Assembly (NCBI RefSeq): GCF_022179465.1
Contig: NZ_BPQV01000004.1
Coordinates: 310,001-374,000, forward strand
DNA: 64,000 nt
Direction: 5' to 3'
Source of the DNA: Methylobacterium organophilum
Lineage (GTDB): Bacteria; Pseudomonadota; Alphaproteobacteria; Rhizobiales; Beijerinckiaceae
Of this stretch, positions 9,015 to 17,822 are shown one piece after another. A program made the translations under genes and the position numbers. Numbering within the stretch: position 1 is the stretch's first letter; each line of letters starts with the position of its first letter. The notes below the pieces were generated by a model that saw only the letters and a program-made list of their open reading frames with translations, was not told the DNA's origin and did not search any database.

Positions 9015-9920
9015 TCAGTCGACCGCGCTGTGCTTCTCGAAGGCCGCCTCGAGGCGGCTCGCCAGGAGATGCGCCGGCCCGTCCAGGGAGGCGCGGGCAC
9101 GCTGGGACAGGGTCACCTTCTGGGTGATGGCGGCGGCGTCCGAGAGGGGCGTGAAGGCCAGCACCCCGCGGCGGATCTCCTCGCCGACATCGGACAGGTT
9201 CACGAAGGTGATGTGCGGCGGCGTCTGGGCGAGCCGCTTCATCAGCTCGATGGAATTGGTCTCGACGGCGGGGGTGAAGGTCGCGCCCTGGGGCACCAGC
9301 ATCTCCAGCACGTCGCGCAGGGTCATGGAGCGGTCGGCCGTGACGATCGGGTATTCGAGGCAATCGGCCATGCGCACGTGGAAGCGCCCGTTAAGGGGAT
9401 GCTCGGGCGCCATCACCGCGCCGAGCCGGTGCTCGAACTCGGCGATCCGGTGGAGGCGGGGATTGGGCGGCATGCGGTAGGCGAGCGCCAGATCCGCCTC
9501 GCCCGCGAGCACGGCCTGCACGATGTCGTCCACCGGCAGCACCGCGACCTTGACCACGATGCGGGGATTGGTCTCGCGGAACTCGCGGATCACGCCGGCC
9601 AGCACCCCCGCGGCGAGGCTCGCCATGGTCGCGACCGTCACCTCGCCGCGGGTCAGGCCCTTGAGGGAGGCGACCTGGGCGAGGACGCGGTCGTGCTCCT
9701 TCAGGGTCTCGCGCACGTGGCGCATCAGCACCTCGCCGGCGGCGGTGAGGCGAAGGCCCCGGGGGAGACGTTCGAAGAGCGGCGTGCCCATCTCCTCCTC
9801 CAGCGCGAGGATCTGACGGTTGATCGCGCTGGAGGCCACGTTGAGGCGGGTCGCCGCCCGCCGGATGGAGCCGCTGCGGGCGACCTCGTCGAGGTAGCCG
9901 AGCAGGCGATGATGCAACAT
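9015..9920 (-). CDS. LysR-family regulator of the transporter/oxygenase cluster
   Basis: A 301-residue LysR protein. Its N-terminal HTH is LLGYLDEVARSGSIRRAATRLNVASSAINRQILALEEEMG, followed by a substrate-binding-like effector domain. It is first in a two-gene minus-strand unit with the amidohydrolase and diverges from the binding-protein gene across 368 bases. This is the classic layout for a LysR protein that activates the divergent catabolic operon in response to its substrate; that role is inferred. Confidence 0.92.
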   Translation of the reverse strand: MLHHRLLGYLDEVARSGSIRRAATRLNVASSAINRQILALEEEMGTPLFERLPRGLRLTAAGEVLMRHVRETLKEHDRVLAQVASLKGLTRGEVTVATMASLAAGVLAGVIREFRETNPRIVVKVAVLPVDDIVQAVLAGEADLALAYRMPPNPRLHRIAEFEHRLGAVMAPEHPLNGRFHVRMADCLEYPIVTADRSMTLRDVLEMLVPQGATFTPAVETNSIELMKRLAQTPPHITFVNLSDVGEEIRRGVLAFTPLSDAAAITQKVTLSQRARASLDGPAHLLASRLEAAFEKHSAVD

Positions 9921-10288
9921 GGACCCTCGCGACCCTCGTCCCGCCTTCCGGCGATGTGCTGCGACATCCGCGCGACCGTCCCGCGAGGCGGATATCGACC
10001 AAGCCCGCGTCTCTCGTGAACGCCAAGCCCCCGCGCAGGCCCTTAGCAGGGACCTTGCCAATCTCGGATCCGCATCACCGACGGCCGTCCTGACCGCTTT
10101 TTGAGAACGCTTCGAAGAGAGCGCCTAACCCCTTGCGGCATCGAGCCTGTGCAAACGCCCGGAGCCGCATCAGCGACCTCAAAACGCGCACACGCCGTCC
10201 GAAAAACGGTGCTTTCCAAGCAGCGATACGGCCGCCACCGTTCGGGCATCGACTCGGCACGGCCTGTGCGTCCGAAGGGCAGGCGGCA
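9921..10288. other. Divergent control region of the cluster
   Basis: 368 bases without a gene separate the LysR gene and the first binding-protein gene, so both promoters should lie here. No thi-box (TPP riboswitch) consensus or other riboswitch was recognised. A sigma-54-like element is at 10255-10270. Confidence 0.6.
10255..10270 (+). promoter_or_regulatory. Possible sigma-54 -24/-12 element
   Basis: CGGCACG-gcct-GTGCG has GG and GC separated by exactly 10 bases and resembles TGGCACG-N4-TTGCA, with mismatches at the first T, the first T of TTGC and the last base. A transcript would begin near 10281. That is very close to the ATG at 10289 and fits the ATG at 10313 better. No sigma-54 activator gene is nearby. 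Confidence 0.3.
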
Positions 10289-11335
10289 ATGTCCGGGCTA
10301 TGGGGGTTCCACATGCGGGCGTTCGGTTATCCTCGGCCTTCTGATGCGGTGCGGTCCCGTCCGGGCCGGCGCGTTATGCTGGCCGGCTTCGCCTCCGTCG
10401 CCGCGCTGACCCTGGCCGGCCCGGCCTCGGCGGCAGAGAAGATCGTGTTCCTCACGAGCTGGTACGCCCAGGCCGAGCATGGCGGCTTCTACCAGGCCAA
10501 GGCGACGGGCCTGTACGAGAAGGCGGGCCTCGACGTCGAGATCCGCATGGGCGGCCCGCAGGTCAACGGCATGCAGCTCCTGCTCGCCGGCGAGGCCGAC
10601 GCGATCATGGGCTTCGACTTCCAGGTCCTCCAGGCGGCCGAGAAGGGCCTGCCGGCGGTCACCGTCGCCGCCTCCTTCCAGTACGACCTCCAGGGCATGA
10701 TGACCCACGAGGACGTGAAGAGCCTGGCCGGGGTCAAGGACAAGACCATCCTGGTCGCGGGCTCGGGCATGACCTCCTGGTGGCCCTGGCTGAAGAAGAA
10801 ATACGCGCTCTCCGACGCGCAGGTGAAGGCCTATACCTTCAACCTGCAGCCCTTCTTCGCCGACAAGACCGTCGTCCAGCAGGCCTATCCCTCCTCCGAG
10901 CCGTTCCAGGCGCAGGAGAAGGGCGTGCCGGTGAACTTCTACCTCTTCGCGAAGGACGGCTATCCGCCCTACGGCACCACGATCGTCACCACCCGCAAGC
11001 TGATCGAGTCCAAGCCCGACGCGATGCGCAAGTTCGTGGCCGCCTCGATGGAGGGCTGGAAGAGCTACATGGCCGATCCGGCGCCGGGCAACGCGCTGAT
11101 CAAGAAGGACAACCCGAAGATGACCGACGGCCAGATCGCCTTCGGCATCGCCAAGCTGAAGGAACTCAAGGTGCTCGGCGGCGACGCCAACGTCCCGATT
11201 GGCACCATGACCGAGGCCCGTTGGAAGACCAGCTACGACTACCTCGTCGAAGCCGGCCTGCTGAAGCCCGAGACCGACTGGAAGAAGGCCTTCAGCCTCG
11301 CCTTCATGCCCGCCCTGACCGCAAAGGCCGAGTGA
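10289..11335 (+). CDS. ABC transporter binding protein, NMT1/THI5-like (first copy)
   Basis: A periplasmic binding protein of the NMT1/THI5 family, whose members bind pyrimidines, thiamine precursors, sulfonates and related compounds. From ATG 10289 it has 348 residues; ATG 10313 is also possible. The export signal has an Arg pair before the hydrophobic stretch (RPGRRVMLAGFASVAALTLAG, cut near ASA). The mature domain starts EKIVFLTSWYAQAEHGGFYQAKATG. It is a paralogue of the second binding protein at 14304. First gene of the plus-strand run, followed 7 bases later by the ATPase. Confidence 0.88.
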   Translation: MSGLWGFHMRAFGYPRPSDAVRSRPGRRVMLAGFASVAALTLAGPASAAEKIVFLTSWYAQAEHGGFYQAKATGLYEKAGLDVEIRMGGPQVNGMQLLLAGEADAIMGFDFQVLQAAEKGLPAVTVAASFQYDLQGMMTHEDVKSLAGVKDKTILVAGSGMTSWWPWLKKKYALSDAQVKAYTFNLQPFFADKTVVQQAYPSSEPFQAQEKGVPVNFYLFAKDGYPPYGTTIVTTRKLIESKPDAMRKFVAASMEGWKSYMADPAPGNALIKKDNPKMTDGQIAFGIAKLKELKVLGGDANVPIGTMTEARWKTSYDYLVEAGLLKPETDWKKAFSLAFMPALTAKAE

Positions 11336-11342
11336 GGACCCG

Positions 11343-12242
11343 ATGGCGGCGCTCGCCCGATCCTCCTCGCCGCGGCCCATGGAGGCGATCCCGCCCCAGC
11401 CGGCGCCCGAACGGATGAACCGGCCGGCCGCCAACGCCGCGCCGGCGGTGGAAGTGCTGTCCGCGGAGAAGGTCTTCCCGGACGGCACCCGCGGCCTGGC
11501 TCCGGTCAGCCTGACCGTGCGCGAGGGGGAGTTCATCTCGCTGATCGGCCCCTCGGGCTGCGGCAAGAGTACCCTGCTCTCCCTCATCGCCAACCTCGCC
11601 GAGCCGAGCGACGGCCGCCTGCTGTGGTGGCGCGGCGGCTTCGACGGGGTCGGCGCCGAGGGCCGGCGCATGTCGGTGGTGTTTCAGGACGCCACCCTGA
11701 TGCCCTGGCTGCGCATCGCCTCGAACGTGCGCCTGCCCCTCGACCTCGCGGGGGTCAAGAAGGCGGAGGCCGCGCCCCGCGTCCAGGCCGCGCTGGAGAT
11801 GGTCGGCCTCGGCGAGAAGGGCCGCAGCTATCCCCGCCAGCTCTCGGGCGGCATGCGCATGCGCGCGGCCATCGCCCGCGGCCTCGTCACCGAGCCGAAC
11901 CTCCTGCTCATGGACGAGCCCTTCGGCGCCCTCGACGAGTTCACCCGCAACAAGCTCGATTCCGACCTCGTCGACCTGTGGTGGCGGCGCTCGCTCACCG
12001 TGCTGTTCGTGACCCACTCGATCTACGAGGCGGTGTTCCTCTCGACCCGCATCATCGTGATGGCAGCCCGGCCGGGCCGGATCTTCGCCGAGATGACCAT
12101 CGACGAGCCCCATCCCCGCGGCGACGCCTTCCGGCGCAGCCCGCGCTTCGCCGAATATTGCCAGCGGCTCTCCAGCCTCCTGACCGAGGCCTCCCTCGCC
12201 AGCGACCCGGCGAGCACCGCCGCCCCGGAGGCCGAGGCATGA
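11343..12242 (+). CDS. ABC transporter ATPase, SsuB/TauB type
   Basis: The energising subunit of the importer, of the nitrate/sulfonate/pyrimidine group. In 299 residues: Walker A GPSGCGKST (69-77), Q-loop VVFQDATLMPWL, signature LSGGM (167-171), Walker B LLLMDEP ending at Asp191-Glu192, and the H-loop THSIYEA. The first 30 residues are a Pro/Ala-rich extension, and an internal ATG (residue 25) is a possible shorter start. Its stop overlaps the permease start (ATGA). Confidence 0.93.
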   Translation: MAALARSSSPRPMEAIPPQPAPERMNRPAANAAPAVEVLSAEKVFPDGTRGLAPVSLTVREGEFISLIGPSGCGKSTLLSLIANLAEPSDGRLLWWRGGFDGVGAEGRRMSVVFQDATLMPWLRIASNVRLPLDLAGVKKAEAAPRVQAALEMVGLGEKGRSYPRQLSGGMRMRAAIARGLVTEPNLLLMDEPFGALDEFTRNKLDSDLVDLWWRRSLTVLFVTHSIYEAVFLSTRIIVMAARPGRIFAEMTIDEPHPRGDAFRRSPRFAEYCQRLSSLLTEASLASDPASTAAPEAEA

Positions 12243-13030
12243 CCCCGCTGTCCAAGAATCCCCGCTTCCAGGCGGTGATGCCGCCGGTCGTGGTCGGGCT
12301 CTGCGTGCTCGGCCTGTGGGAGGCCCTGTGCCGCGGCTTCGCGATCCCGGAATACCTGTTCCCGGCGCCCACCGTGATCGCGGCCTCGCTCGTCCAGAAC
12401 GGGCCGGACCTGATGCACGCCCTGTGGAGCACGATCCGCGTGACGCTGATCGCCTTCGCCCTCTCCACGGTGCTCGGCACCCTGATCGCCTTCCTGTTCG
12501 TGCAGAGCCGCTTCATCGAGCGCGGCTTCTTCCCCTACGCGGTGATGCTGCAGGTCACCCCCGTGGTGGCGGTGGCCCCGCTCATCATCATCCTGGTGCG
12601 CGACACCCAGATCGCCCTCGTGATCTGCGCGACCATCATCGCGATCTTCCCGATGATCTCGAACACGACGGTGGGCCTGCGCAGCGTCGATCCGGGCCTC
12701 GTCAACCTGATGCGGGTCTACCGGGCCAACCGCCTGCAGACGCTCCTGCGCCTGCGCATCCCGAGCGCCCTCGGCTATTTCTTCGCGGGGCTGCGCATCT
12801 CCTCGGGCCTGGCGCTGATCGGCGCCGTCGTGGCGGAATTCGTGGCCGGCACCGGCGGGCGCAGCGCAGGGCTCGCCTACGAGATCCTTCAGGCCGGCTT
12901 CCAGCTCGACATTCCCCGGATGTTCGCCGCGCTCTCGCTGATCACCGCGGCCGGCATCCTCCTCTTCCTCGCCATGAGCGGACTGAGCCGCCTCGCGCTC
13001 GGCTCGTGGGGGGATCCCGAGCGGGCCTGA
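12239..13030 (+). CDS. ABC transporter permease
   Basis: A 263-residue inner-membrane permease of the BPD_transp_1 superfamily with about six hydrophobic segments. The EAA-type loop that contacts the ATPase lies in LMRVYRANRLQTLLRLRIPSA. It overlaps the ATPase stop by 4 bases. It probably serves both binding proteins of the cluster, since only one ATPase/permease pair is present. Confidence 0.92.
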   Translation: MTPLSKNPRFQAVMPPVVVGLCVLGLWEALCRGFAIPEYLFPAPTVIAASLVQNGPDLMHALWSTIRVTLIAFALSTVLGTLIAFLFVQSRFIERGFFPYAVMLQVTPVVAVAPLIIILVRDTQIALVICATIIAIFPMISNTTVGLRSVDPGLVNLMRVYRANRLQTLLRLRIPSALGYFFAGLRISSGLALIGAVVAEFVAGTGGRSAGLAYEILQAGFQLDIPRMFAALSLITAAGILLFLAMSGLSRLALGSWGDPERA

Positions 13031-13139
13031 GCGGCCCGCCCGTGCCAGGACGCGCCCCCGCTCATCGATCGACGGGGCGCGCCTCTCAACCACCGCATGC
13101 CGGAGGGCTTCACGCCGGGCATCATCGAAGGAGACTTCC

Positions 13140-14213
13140 ATGCTGACGACCCGTCAGAAGCTCTGGCGCCATTACTGGTACGCGACCCTGCGCATCGAGG
13201 ACCTGAAGGAGGGGCCGAAGCCCTTCACCCTGATGGGCGAGAAGATCGTGCTGTTCCTCGACGGCAACGGCGAGCCGGCGGCGATGATGGACCGCTGCTG
13301 CCACCGCACCGCCAAGCTCTCCAAGGGCTGGTGCGACAACGGCCTGATCGTGTGCGGCTATCACGGCTGGGCCTATGACCGGCACGGCGCCCTCGCCCGC
13401 ATCCCCCAGTTCAACCCGGATCAGGTGGTGCCGCGGCTCGCCGTGAAGGCCTATCACTGCACGGAGCGCTACGGCTACGCCTGGGTCTGCCTGGAGGAGC
13501 CCCGCGCGGCGATCCCCGAGATTCCCGAGGACACGATGCCCGGCTACCGGCGCATCCAGCAGTTCCACGACGTGTGGAAGACCTCGCCCCTGCGCCTGAT
13601 GGAGAATTCCTTCGACAACGCGCATTTCGCCTTCGTGCACAAGAACACGTTCGGGCAGATCGACCAGCCGATCCCGGAAAAGTACGAGATCACCGAGACC
13701 GATTACGGCTTCGAGGCGGAGACGATCATCACCATCGCCAACCCGCCGATGGCCCACCGCATCTCCGGCACCACCGAGCCGACCACCAAGCGCCACATGC
13801 GCAACAAGTGGTTCATGCCGTTCTGCCGCCGCCTCGACATCGCGTATCCGTCGGGACTGCGGCACATCATCTTCAACTCGGCGACGCCGATCGACGACGG
13901 CACCATCCGGCTCGCGCAGATCCTCTACCGCAACGATTCGGAGGCGGACTGCTCGACGCAGGAGCTGATCGCCTGGGACGCAGCGATCATCGAGGAGGAC
14001 CGCGACATCCTCGAATCGACCGATCCGGACGCGACCATCGACATGAGCCGCAAGGTCGAGAGCCACATGCCCTCCGACCGCCCGGGCATGATCATGCGCC
14101 GGCGCCTGCTCGCCCTCCTGCGGGAGCACGGCGAGGACGAGGTCTCGGAGGCGGTGCCCGCCGTCTCGGTACCCGTCGCCCCGACCCTGACGCCCCACGA
14201 GCAGATGGTCTGA
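13140..14213 (+). CDS. Rieske non-heme iron oxygenase, oxygenase component
   Basis: A 357-residue single-component-type Rieske oxygenase related to vanillate O-demethylase and N-demethylase alpha subunits. The [2Fe-2S] ligands are Cys53, His55, Cys72 and His75 (CCH ... CGYHGW). The mononuclear iron site is ENSFDNAHFAFVH, with bridging Asp159 and ligands His162 and His167. Such enzymes hydroxylate or demethylate ring compounds with electrons from a reductase. No dedicated ferredoxin reductase lies in the run. GAAGGAG precedes the ATG. Confidence 0.93.
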   Translation: MLTTRQKLWRHYWYATLRIEDLKEGPKPFTLMGEKIVLFLDGNGEPAAMMDRCCHRTAKLSKGWCDNGLIVCGYHGWAYDRHGALARIPQFNPDQVVPRLAVKAYHCTERYGYAWVCLEEPRAAIPEIPEDTMPGYRRIQQFHDVWKTSPLRLMENSFDNAHFAFVHKNTFGQIDQPIPEKYEITETDYGFEAETIITIANPPMAHRISGTTEPTTKRHMRNKWFMPFCRRLDIAYPSGLRHIIFNSATPIDDGTIRLAQILYRNDSEADCSTQELIAWDAAIIEEDRDILESTDPDATIDMSRKVESHMPSDRPGMIMRRRLLALLREHGEDEVSEAVPAVSVPVAPTLTPHEQMV

Positions 14214-14303
14214 CGCGCGCCCCCGCTCCTTTGTTCCCAGGACCCCGGCCGCGGTGCCGGGGTCTCCCGCACCATGCCTCTCACACGCCTGGAGATCCCC
14301 TCG

Positions 14304-15314
14304 ATGCCTGCTGCCGTCCCCTCCACCGCTCGCCACACCCGGCGAACGAGCCGCCTCCTCGCGGCGCTCGCGGTGGCGACAGGGCTCGCCGCCTCGCCGG
14401 CCCGCGCCCTGGAGAAGGTCAGCTTCGGCCTCAACTGGGTGCCGGAGGCGGAGCATTGCGGCTTCTTCCAGGCCAAGGCCCGGGGCTACTACGAGGCGGC
14501 GGGGCTCGACGTGGAGCTCAAGCCCGGCAACCCGAACGTGAACATGCCGCTCCTCGTCGCCTCGGGCGAGGTGAACATGGGCATGGGCTCAAGCTTCACC
14601 ACGCTCAACCTCGTCGCCAAGGGCGTGAAGGCGCGCACCGTCGCCTCGTTCTTCCAGAAGGACCCGCAGACCCTCGTCGCCCATGCCGGCCAGGGCGTGG
14701 CGACGCTGCAGGACCTCAAGGGCAAGCCGATCATGATCGGCGGGTTCTCGCGCAACGAGTTCTGGCAGTTCCTGAAGGCGGCCTACGGCTTCGACGACGG
14801 GCAGCTGCGGCCCTACGCCTATTCCGCCGCGCCCTTCCTCGCCGACAAGAAGGCGGTGCAGCAGGGCTACATCACCGACGACGCGGCGACCCTCGGCAAG
14901 GTCCTGCCCGAGCCGCCGGTCTCGATCCTGCTCGCCGATTACGGCTACAACAATTACGCGACCACGGTCTTCGCCACCGACGCCTATCTCGACACCCACA
15001 AGAAGACCGTGCGGGCCTTCCTGGATGCGAGCCGCAAGGGCTGGACCGAGTGCATGAGCGGCGACTACGCGCCGGCCATGAAGGCGGTGCTCGACCTCGT
15101 GCCGACCGGCGGCGAGGAGCTGTTCCACTTCAAGGTGGACCAGATGAAGAAGCGCGGCCTCGTCGAGGGGGGCGACGCGGAGACCCTCGGCATCGGCGCC
15201 ATGACCGATGCGCGCTGGAAGTCCTTCTTCGACGTGATGGTCAAGGCCGGCATCTACCCGGCCTCCCTCGACGTCACCAAGGCCTACACCCTCGAGTTCA
15301 TCGGCAAGAAGTAG
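14304..15314 (+). CDS. ABC transporter binding protein, NMT1/THI5-like (second copy)
   Basis: A second periplasmic binding protein in the same run, 336 residues from ATG 14304. That start has GGAG 9 bases upstream; ATG 14274 would add 10 residues. Signal peptide with HTRRTSRLLAALAVATGLAA, cut near ARA. The mature start, KVSFGLNWVPEAEHCGFFQAKARGYYEAAGLDVE, parallels the first copy. Both also share an ADK-x-VQQ-Y segment and a T-(E/D)-ARWK segment. The pair suggests two related ligands or a duplicated receptor feeding one transporter. Confidence 0.9.
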   Translation: MPAAVPSTARHTRRTSRLLAALAVATGLAASPARALEKVSFGLNWVPEAEHCGFFQAKARGYYEAAGLDVELKPGNPNVNMPLLVASGEVNMGMGSSFTTLNLVAKGVKARTVASFFQKDPQTLVAHAGQGVATLQDLKGKPIMIGGFSRNEFWQFLKAAYGFDDGQLRPYAYSAAPFLADKKAVQQGYITDDAATLGKVLPEPPVSILLADYGYNNYATTVFATDAYLDTHKKTVRAFLDASRKGWTECMSGDYAPAMKAVLDLVPTGGEELFHFKVDQMKKRGLVEGGDAETLGIGAMTDARWKSFFDVMVKAGIYPASLDVTKAYTLEFIGKK

Positions 15315-15331
15315 ACCCGGAGAGGCCGAAG

Positions 15332-16315
15332 ATGGACCTGCCGATCGTCGACATCGCCCCCTTCCTGCATGGGGACGCCGCCGCGCGGCGCTCGGTCGGT
15401 CGCGCCTTCGGCCACGCCTTCGAGACGACGGGCTTCGCCGTGGTCACCGGCCACGGCGTGCCCGAGCGGCTCGCCAACGAGCTCTACGGGGCGATGAAGC
15501 GCTACTTCGCCCAGGACCTCGCGGCGAAGCTGAAGGACACGCCGCCGGAGAAGACCAAGGGGCGGGGCTACCTGCCCATAGGTATCGAGAGCGTCGCCAA
15601 GACGCTCCGGGGCGAGACGCCGCCGGATCTCTGCGAGGCCCTGGTCTTCTCCGCGCCCCACCGCGAGGGCCGGGGCGGGCGCCCCAATCTCTGGCCGGAG
15701 GAACCGCCGGAGCTCGCCGCCCTCGTCGCGGCCTGGCGGGACGAGATCTTGGGCCTGTCCGCCCGGCTGACCCAGCTCTCGGCGCTGGCGCTCGACCTGC
15801 CGGAGGACCATTTCGCGCCCTTCTTCGCGGACCCGGCCCTGGTGCTGCGCTTCGTCCACTATCCCGACCAGCCGGAGCCCCCGGCCCCGGGCCAGCTGCG
15901 CTACGGCGCGCATCACGATTACGGCGGGCTGACCATCCTGCGCCAGGACGCGGCGCCCGGCGGGCTGGAGGTCGCCGACCGCGACGGCACCTGGCACGAG
16001 GCCCGGGTCGTGCCGGATTCCTTCGTGATCAATGTCGGGGACCTGATGTCCCGCTGGACCAACGGCCGCTGGCGCTCGACCCTGCACCGGGTCTCGAACC
16101 CGGACCGGTCGCTCACCGGCTCCACGGCGCGCCTGTCCATGGTCGCCTTCACGGGGCCGAACGAGGAATCCGAGGTGGCCTGCCTGCCGAGCTGCTGCGA
16201 CACGGCGCATCCCGCCCGGTTCGAGCCGGTGAAGGCCGGCGACTACATCATGGCCAAGCTGGCCGCCTCGATGGACCTGACGGCCCGCCCCGCCTCCCCG
16301 AAACCGGGTGCGTGA
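15332..16315 (+). CDS. Isopenicillin N synthase-family Fe(II)/2-oxoglutarate oxygenase
   Basis: A 327-residue oxygenase of the IPNS/2OG-Fe(II) family. The N-terminal domain is LPIVDIAPFLHG with GFAVVTGHGVP. The jelly-roll iron site is His194-x-Asp196 (AHHDYGGLTIL) with His252 (LHRVSNP), and Arg267-x-Ser269 (RLS) is placed to bind 2-oxoglutarate. Members hydroxylate small molecules, including ring carbons or N-methyl groups. It starts 17 bases after the second binding protein. Substrate unknown. Confidence 0.9.
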   Translation: MDLPIVDIAPFLHGDAAARRSVGRAFGHAFETTGFAVVTGHGVPERLANELYGAMKRYFAQDLAAKLKDTPPEKTKGRGYLPIGIESVAKTLRGETPPDLCEALVFSAPHREGRGGRPNLWPEEPPELAALVAAWRDEILGLSARLTQLSALALDLPEDHFAPFFADPALVLRFVHYPDQPEPPAPGQLRYGAHHDYGGLTILRQDAAPGGLEVADRDGTWHEARVVPDSFVINVGDLMSRWTNGRWRSTLHRVSNPDRSLTGSTARLSMVAFTGPNEESEVACLPSCCDTAHPARFEPVKAGDYIMAKLAASMDLTARPASPKPGA

Positions 16316-16439
16316 CGGGGCGCGAGGCGCCTGTCTTGCATCGCCCGTCCCGAAAGCCGCCCCCCTTCCGGGACGATGGGCGACACCCGCGGCGCGGCCG
16401 TGAGCCCGGTCCGCATCTTCCGACGAAGAGCCATAGCCC

Positions 16440-17822
16440 ATGACCCGCCATCCCTCGCCCGAAGCCCTGGCCGCCCTGCGCAGCGAGCTCGCCGGCCGCG
16501 TCGCCCTCGTGGAGGAGCCCTCCCGGGTCCGGAAGCGCTCGCGGGACTTCTTCTGGTACTCGCCGGTGCTCAACGCCCAGCTCAACGGCCTGTCAGCGGA
16601 TGTCGTGGTCGAGGCGGGAAGCGAGGCGGACGTGATCGCGGTGGCCTCGGCCTGCGCCCGCCACGGCGTGCCCCTGACCGTGCGCGGCGGCGGCACCGGC
16701 AATTACGGTCAGGCGGTGCCGCTCCAGGGCGGCGTGCTCCTCGACATGAGCGGGCTCGCCACCATCGAATGGCAGCGGGACGGGGCGGTGCGCACCGGCC
16801 CCGGCATCAAGATGAACCGGCTCGACGCGGAACTCGCCCCCGGGGGCGAGGAGATCCGCATGCATCCCTCCACCAAGCGCACCGCCACCATCGGCGGCTT
16901 CATCGCCGGGGGCTCGGGGGGCATCGGCTCGGTGAATTACGGGCAGCTGCGCGAGCGCGGCAACATTCGCGCCGCGCGGGTGGTGACCCTGGAAGCGGAA
17001 CCGAAGGTGCTGGAGCTGACCGGCGACCGCGTCCACGGGGTCGCCCATGCCTACGGCACCACCGGCATCATCACCGCGCTGGAGATGCCCCTCGCCCCCG
17101 CCCGCCCCTGGATCGACGTGATCGTCGCCTTCGACGACTTCCTCGCCGCCGCGGAATGCGGCCTGGCGGTCGGGCGCGATGCCGCGATCGGCAAGAAGCT
17201 GATCACCCCGATCGCCTGGCCGCTGCCGCAATGGTTCACGGGCCTCAAGGCCTATTGCCCCGAGGGCCAGGCGATCCTGATCGCGATGATCGCGGAGGAC
17301 ACGCTGCCCGCCTTCCGGGCGCGGGTGGCCGAGGCCGGCGGGCGCATCACCCTGGAGACGCCGCTGGACGACGGCCCCGGCAGCGTGCCGCTCTACGAAT
17401 ACACCTGGAACCACAGCACCCTGCAGGTGCTCAAGACCGACCGCAGCTGGACCTACCTGCAGAGCCTGCATCCGGCCGAGGGGCTGATGGAGAGCGTCGC
17501 CGCGATGGCCGCGCGCTTCCCCGGCGAGATCGTGCCGCATCTCGAGCTCATCGAGTTCGCCGGCAAGCTCACCTATGCCGGCATCCCGCTCCTGAAATTC
17601 ACCACCGAGGAGCGGCTGAACGCGATCATCGCCGAGCACGAGGCGAGCGGCGTCTGGATCGCCAATCCCCATGTCTACACGCTGGAGGACGGCACGAGGC
17701 ACAAGCGGGCGGAGACCGACCAGCTCGGCTTCAAGCGGCTCACCGACCCGGCCGGCCTGATGAATCCCGGCAAGATGCGCAGCTTCACCCCGGCGGATGC
17801 CGAGGCAAGCCTTCCGGCATGA
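16440..17822 (+). CDS. FAD-binding oxidoreductase (VAO/PCMH, GlcD-like)
   Basis: A 460-residue flavoprotein with an N-terminal PCMH-type FAD domain: LTVRGGGTGNYGQAVPLQGG (about 82-101) and GGFIAGGSGGIGSVNYGQ (about 153-170). The C-terminal DPAGLMNPGKM is the usual GlcD/D-lactate dehydrogenase-type ending. It oxidises a C-OH or C-N bond with FAD. The gap before it is 124 bases, and its stop overlaps the next gene by 4 bases. Confidence 0.9.
   Translation: MTRHPSPEALAALRSELAGRVALVEEPSRVRKRSRDFFWYSPVLNAQLNGLSADVVVEAGSEADVIAVASACARHGVPLTVRGGGTGNYGQAVPLQGGVLLDMSGLATIEWQRDGAVRTGPGIKMNRLDAELAPGGEEIRMHPSTKRTATIGGFIAGGSGGIGSVNYGQLRERGNIRAARVVTLEAEPKVLELTGDRVHGVAHAYGTTGIITALEMPLAPARPWIDVIVAFDDFLAAAECGLAVGRDAAIGKKLITPIAWPLPQWFTGLKAYCPEGQAILIAMIAEDTLPAFRARVAEAGGRITLETPLDDGPGSVPLYEYTWNHSTLQVLKTDRSWTYLQSLHPAEGLMESVAAMAARFPGEIVPHLELIEFAGKLTYAGIPLLKFTTEERLNAIIAEHEASGVWIANPHVYTLEDGTRHKRAETDQLGFKRLTDPAGLMNPGKMRSFTPADAEASLPA

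Noticed and set aside
9921-10288. TPP riboswitch (thi box) before the NMT1/THI5-like receptor
   Set aside because: The receptor family suggested it, but no CUGAGA-type core or matching helices are present.
13574-15331. Long upstream extension of the IPNS-like gene through the Rieske and receptor genes
   Set aside because: Homology begins exactly at MDLPIVDIAPF at 15332; the upstream part is a frame shadow.
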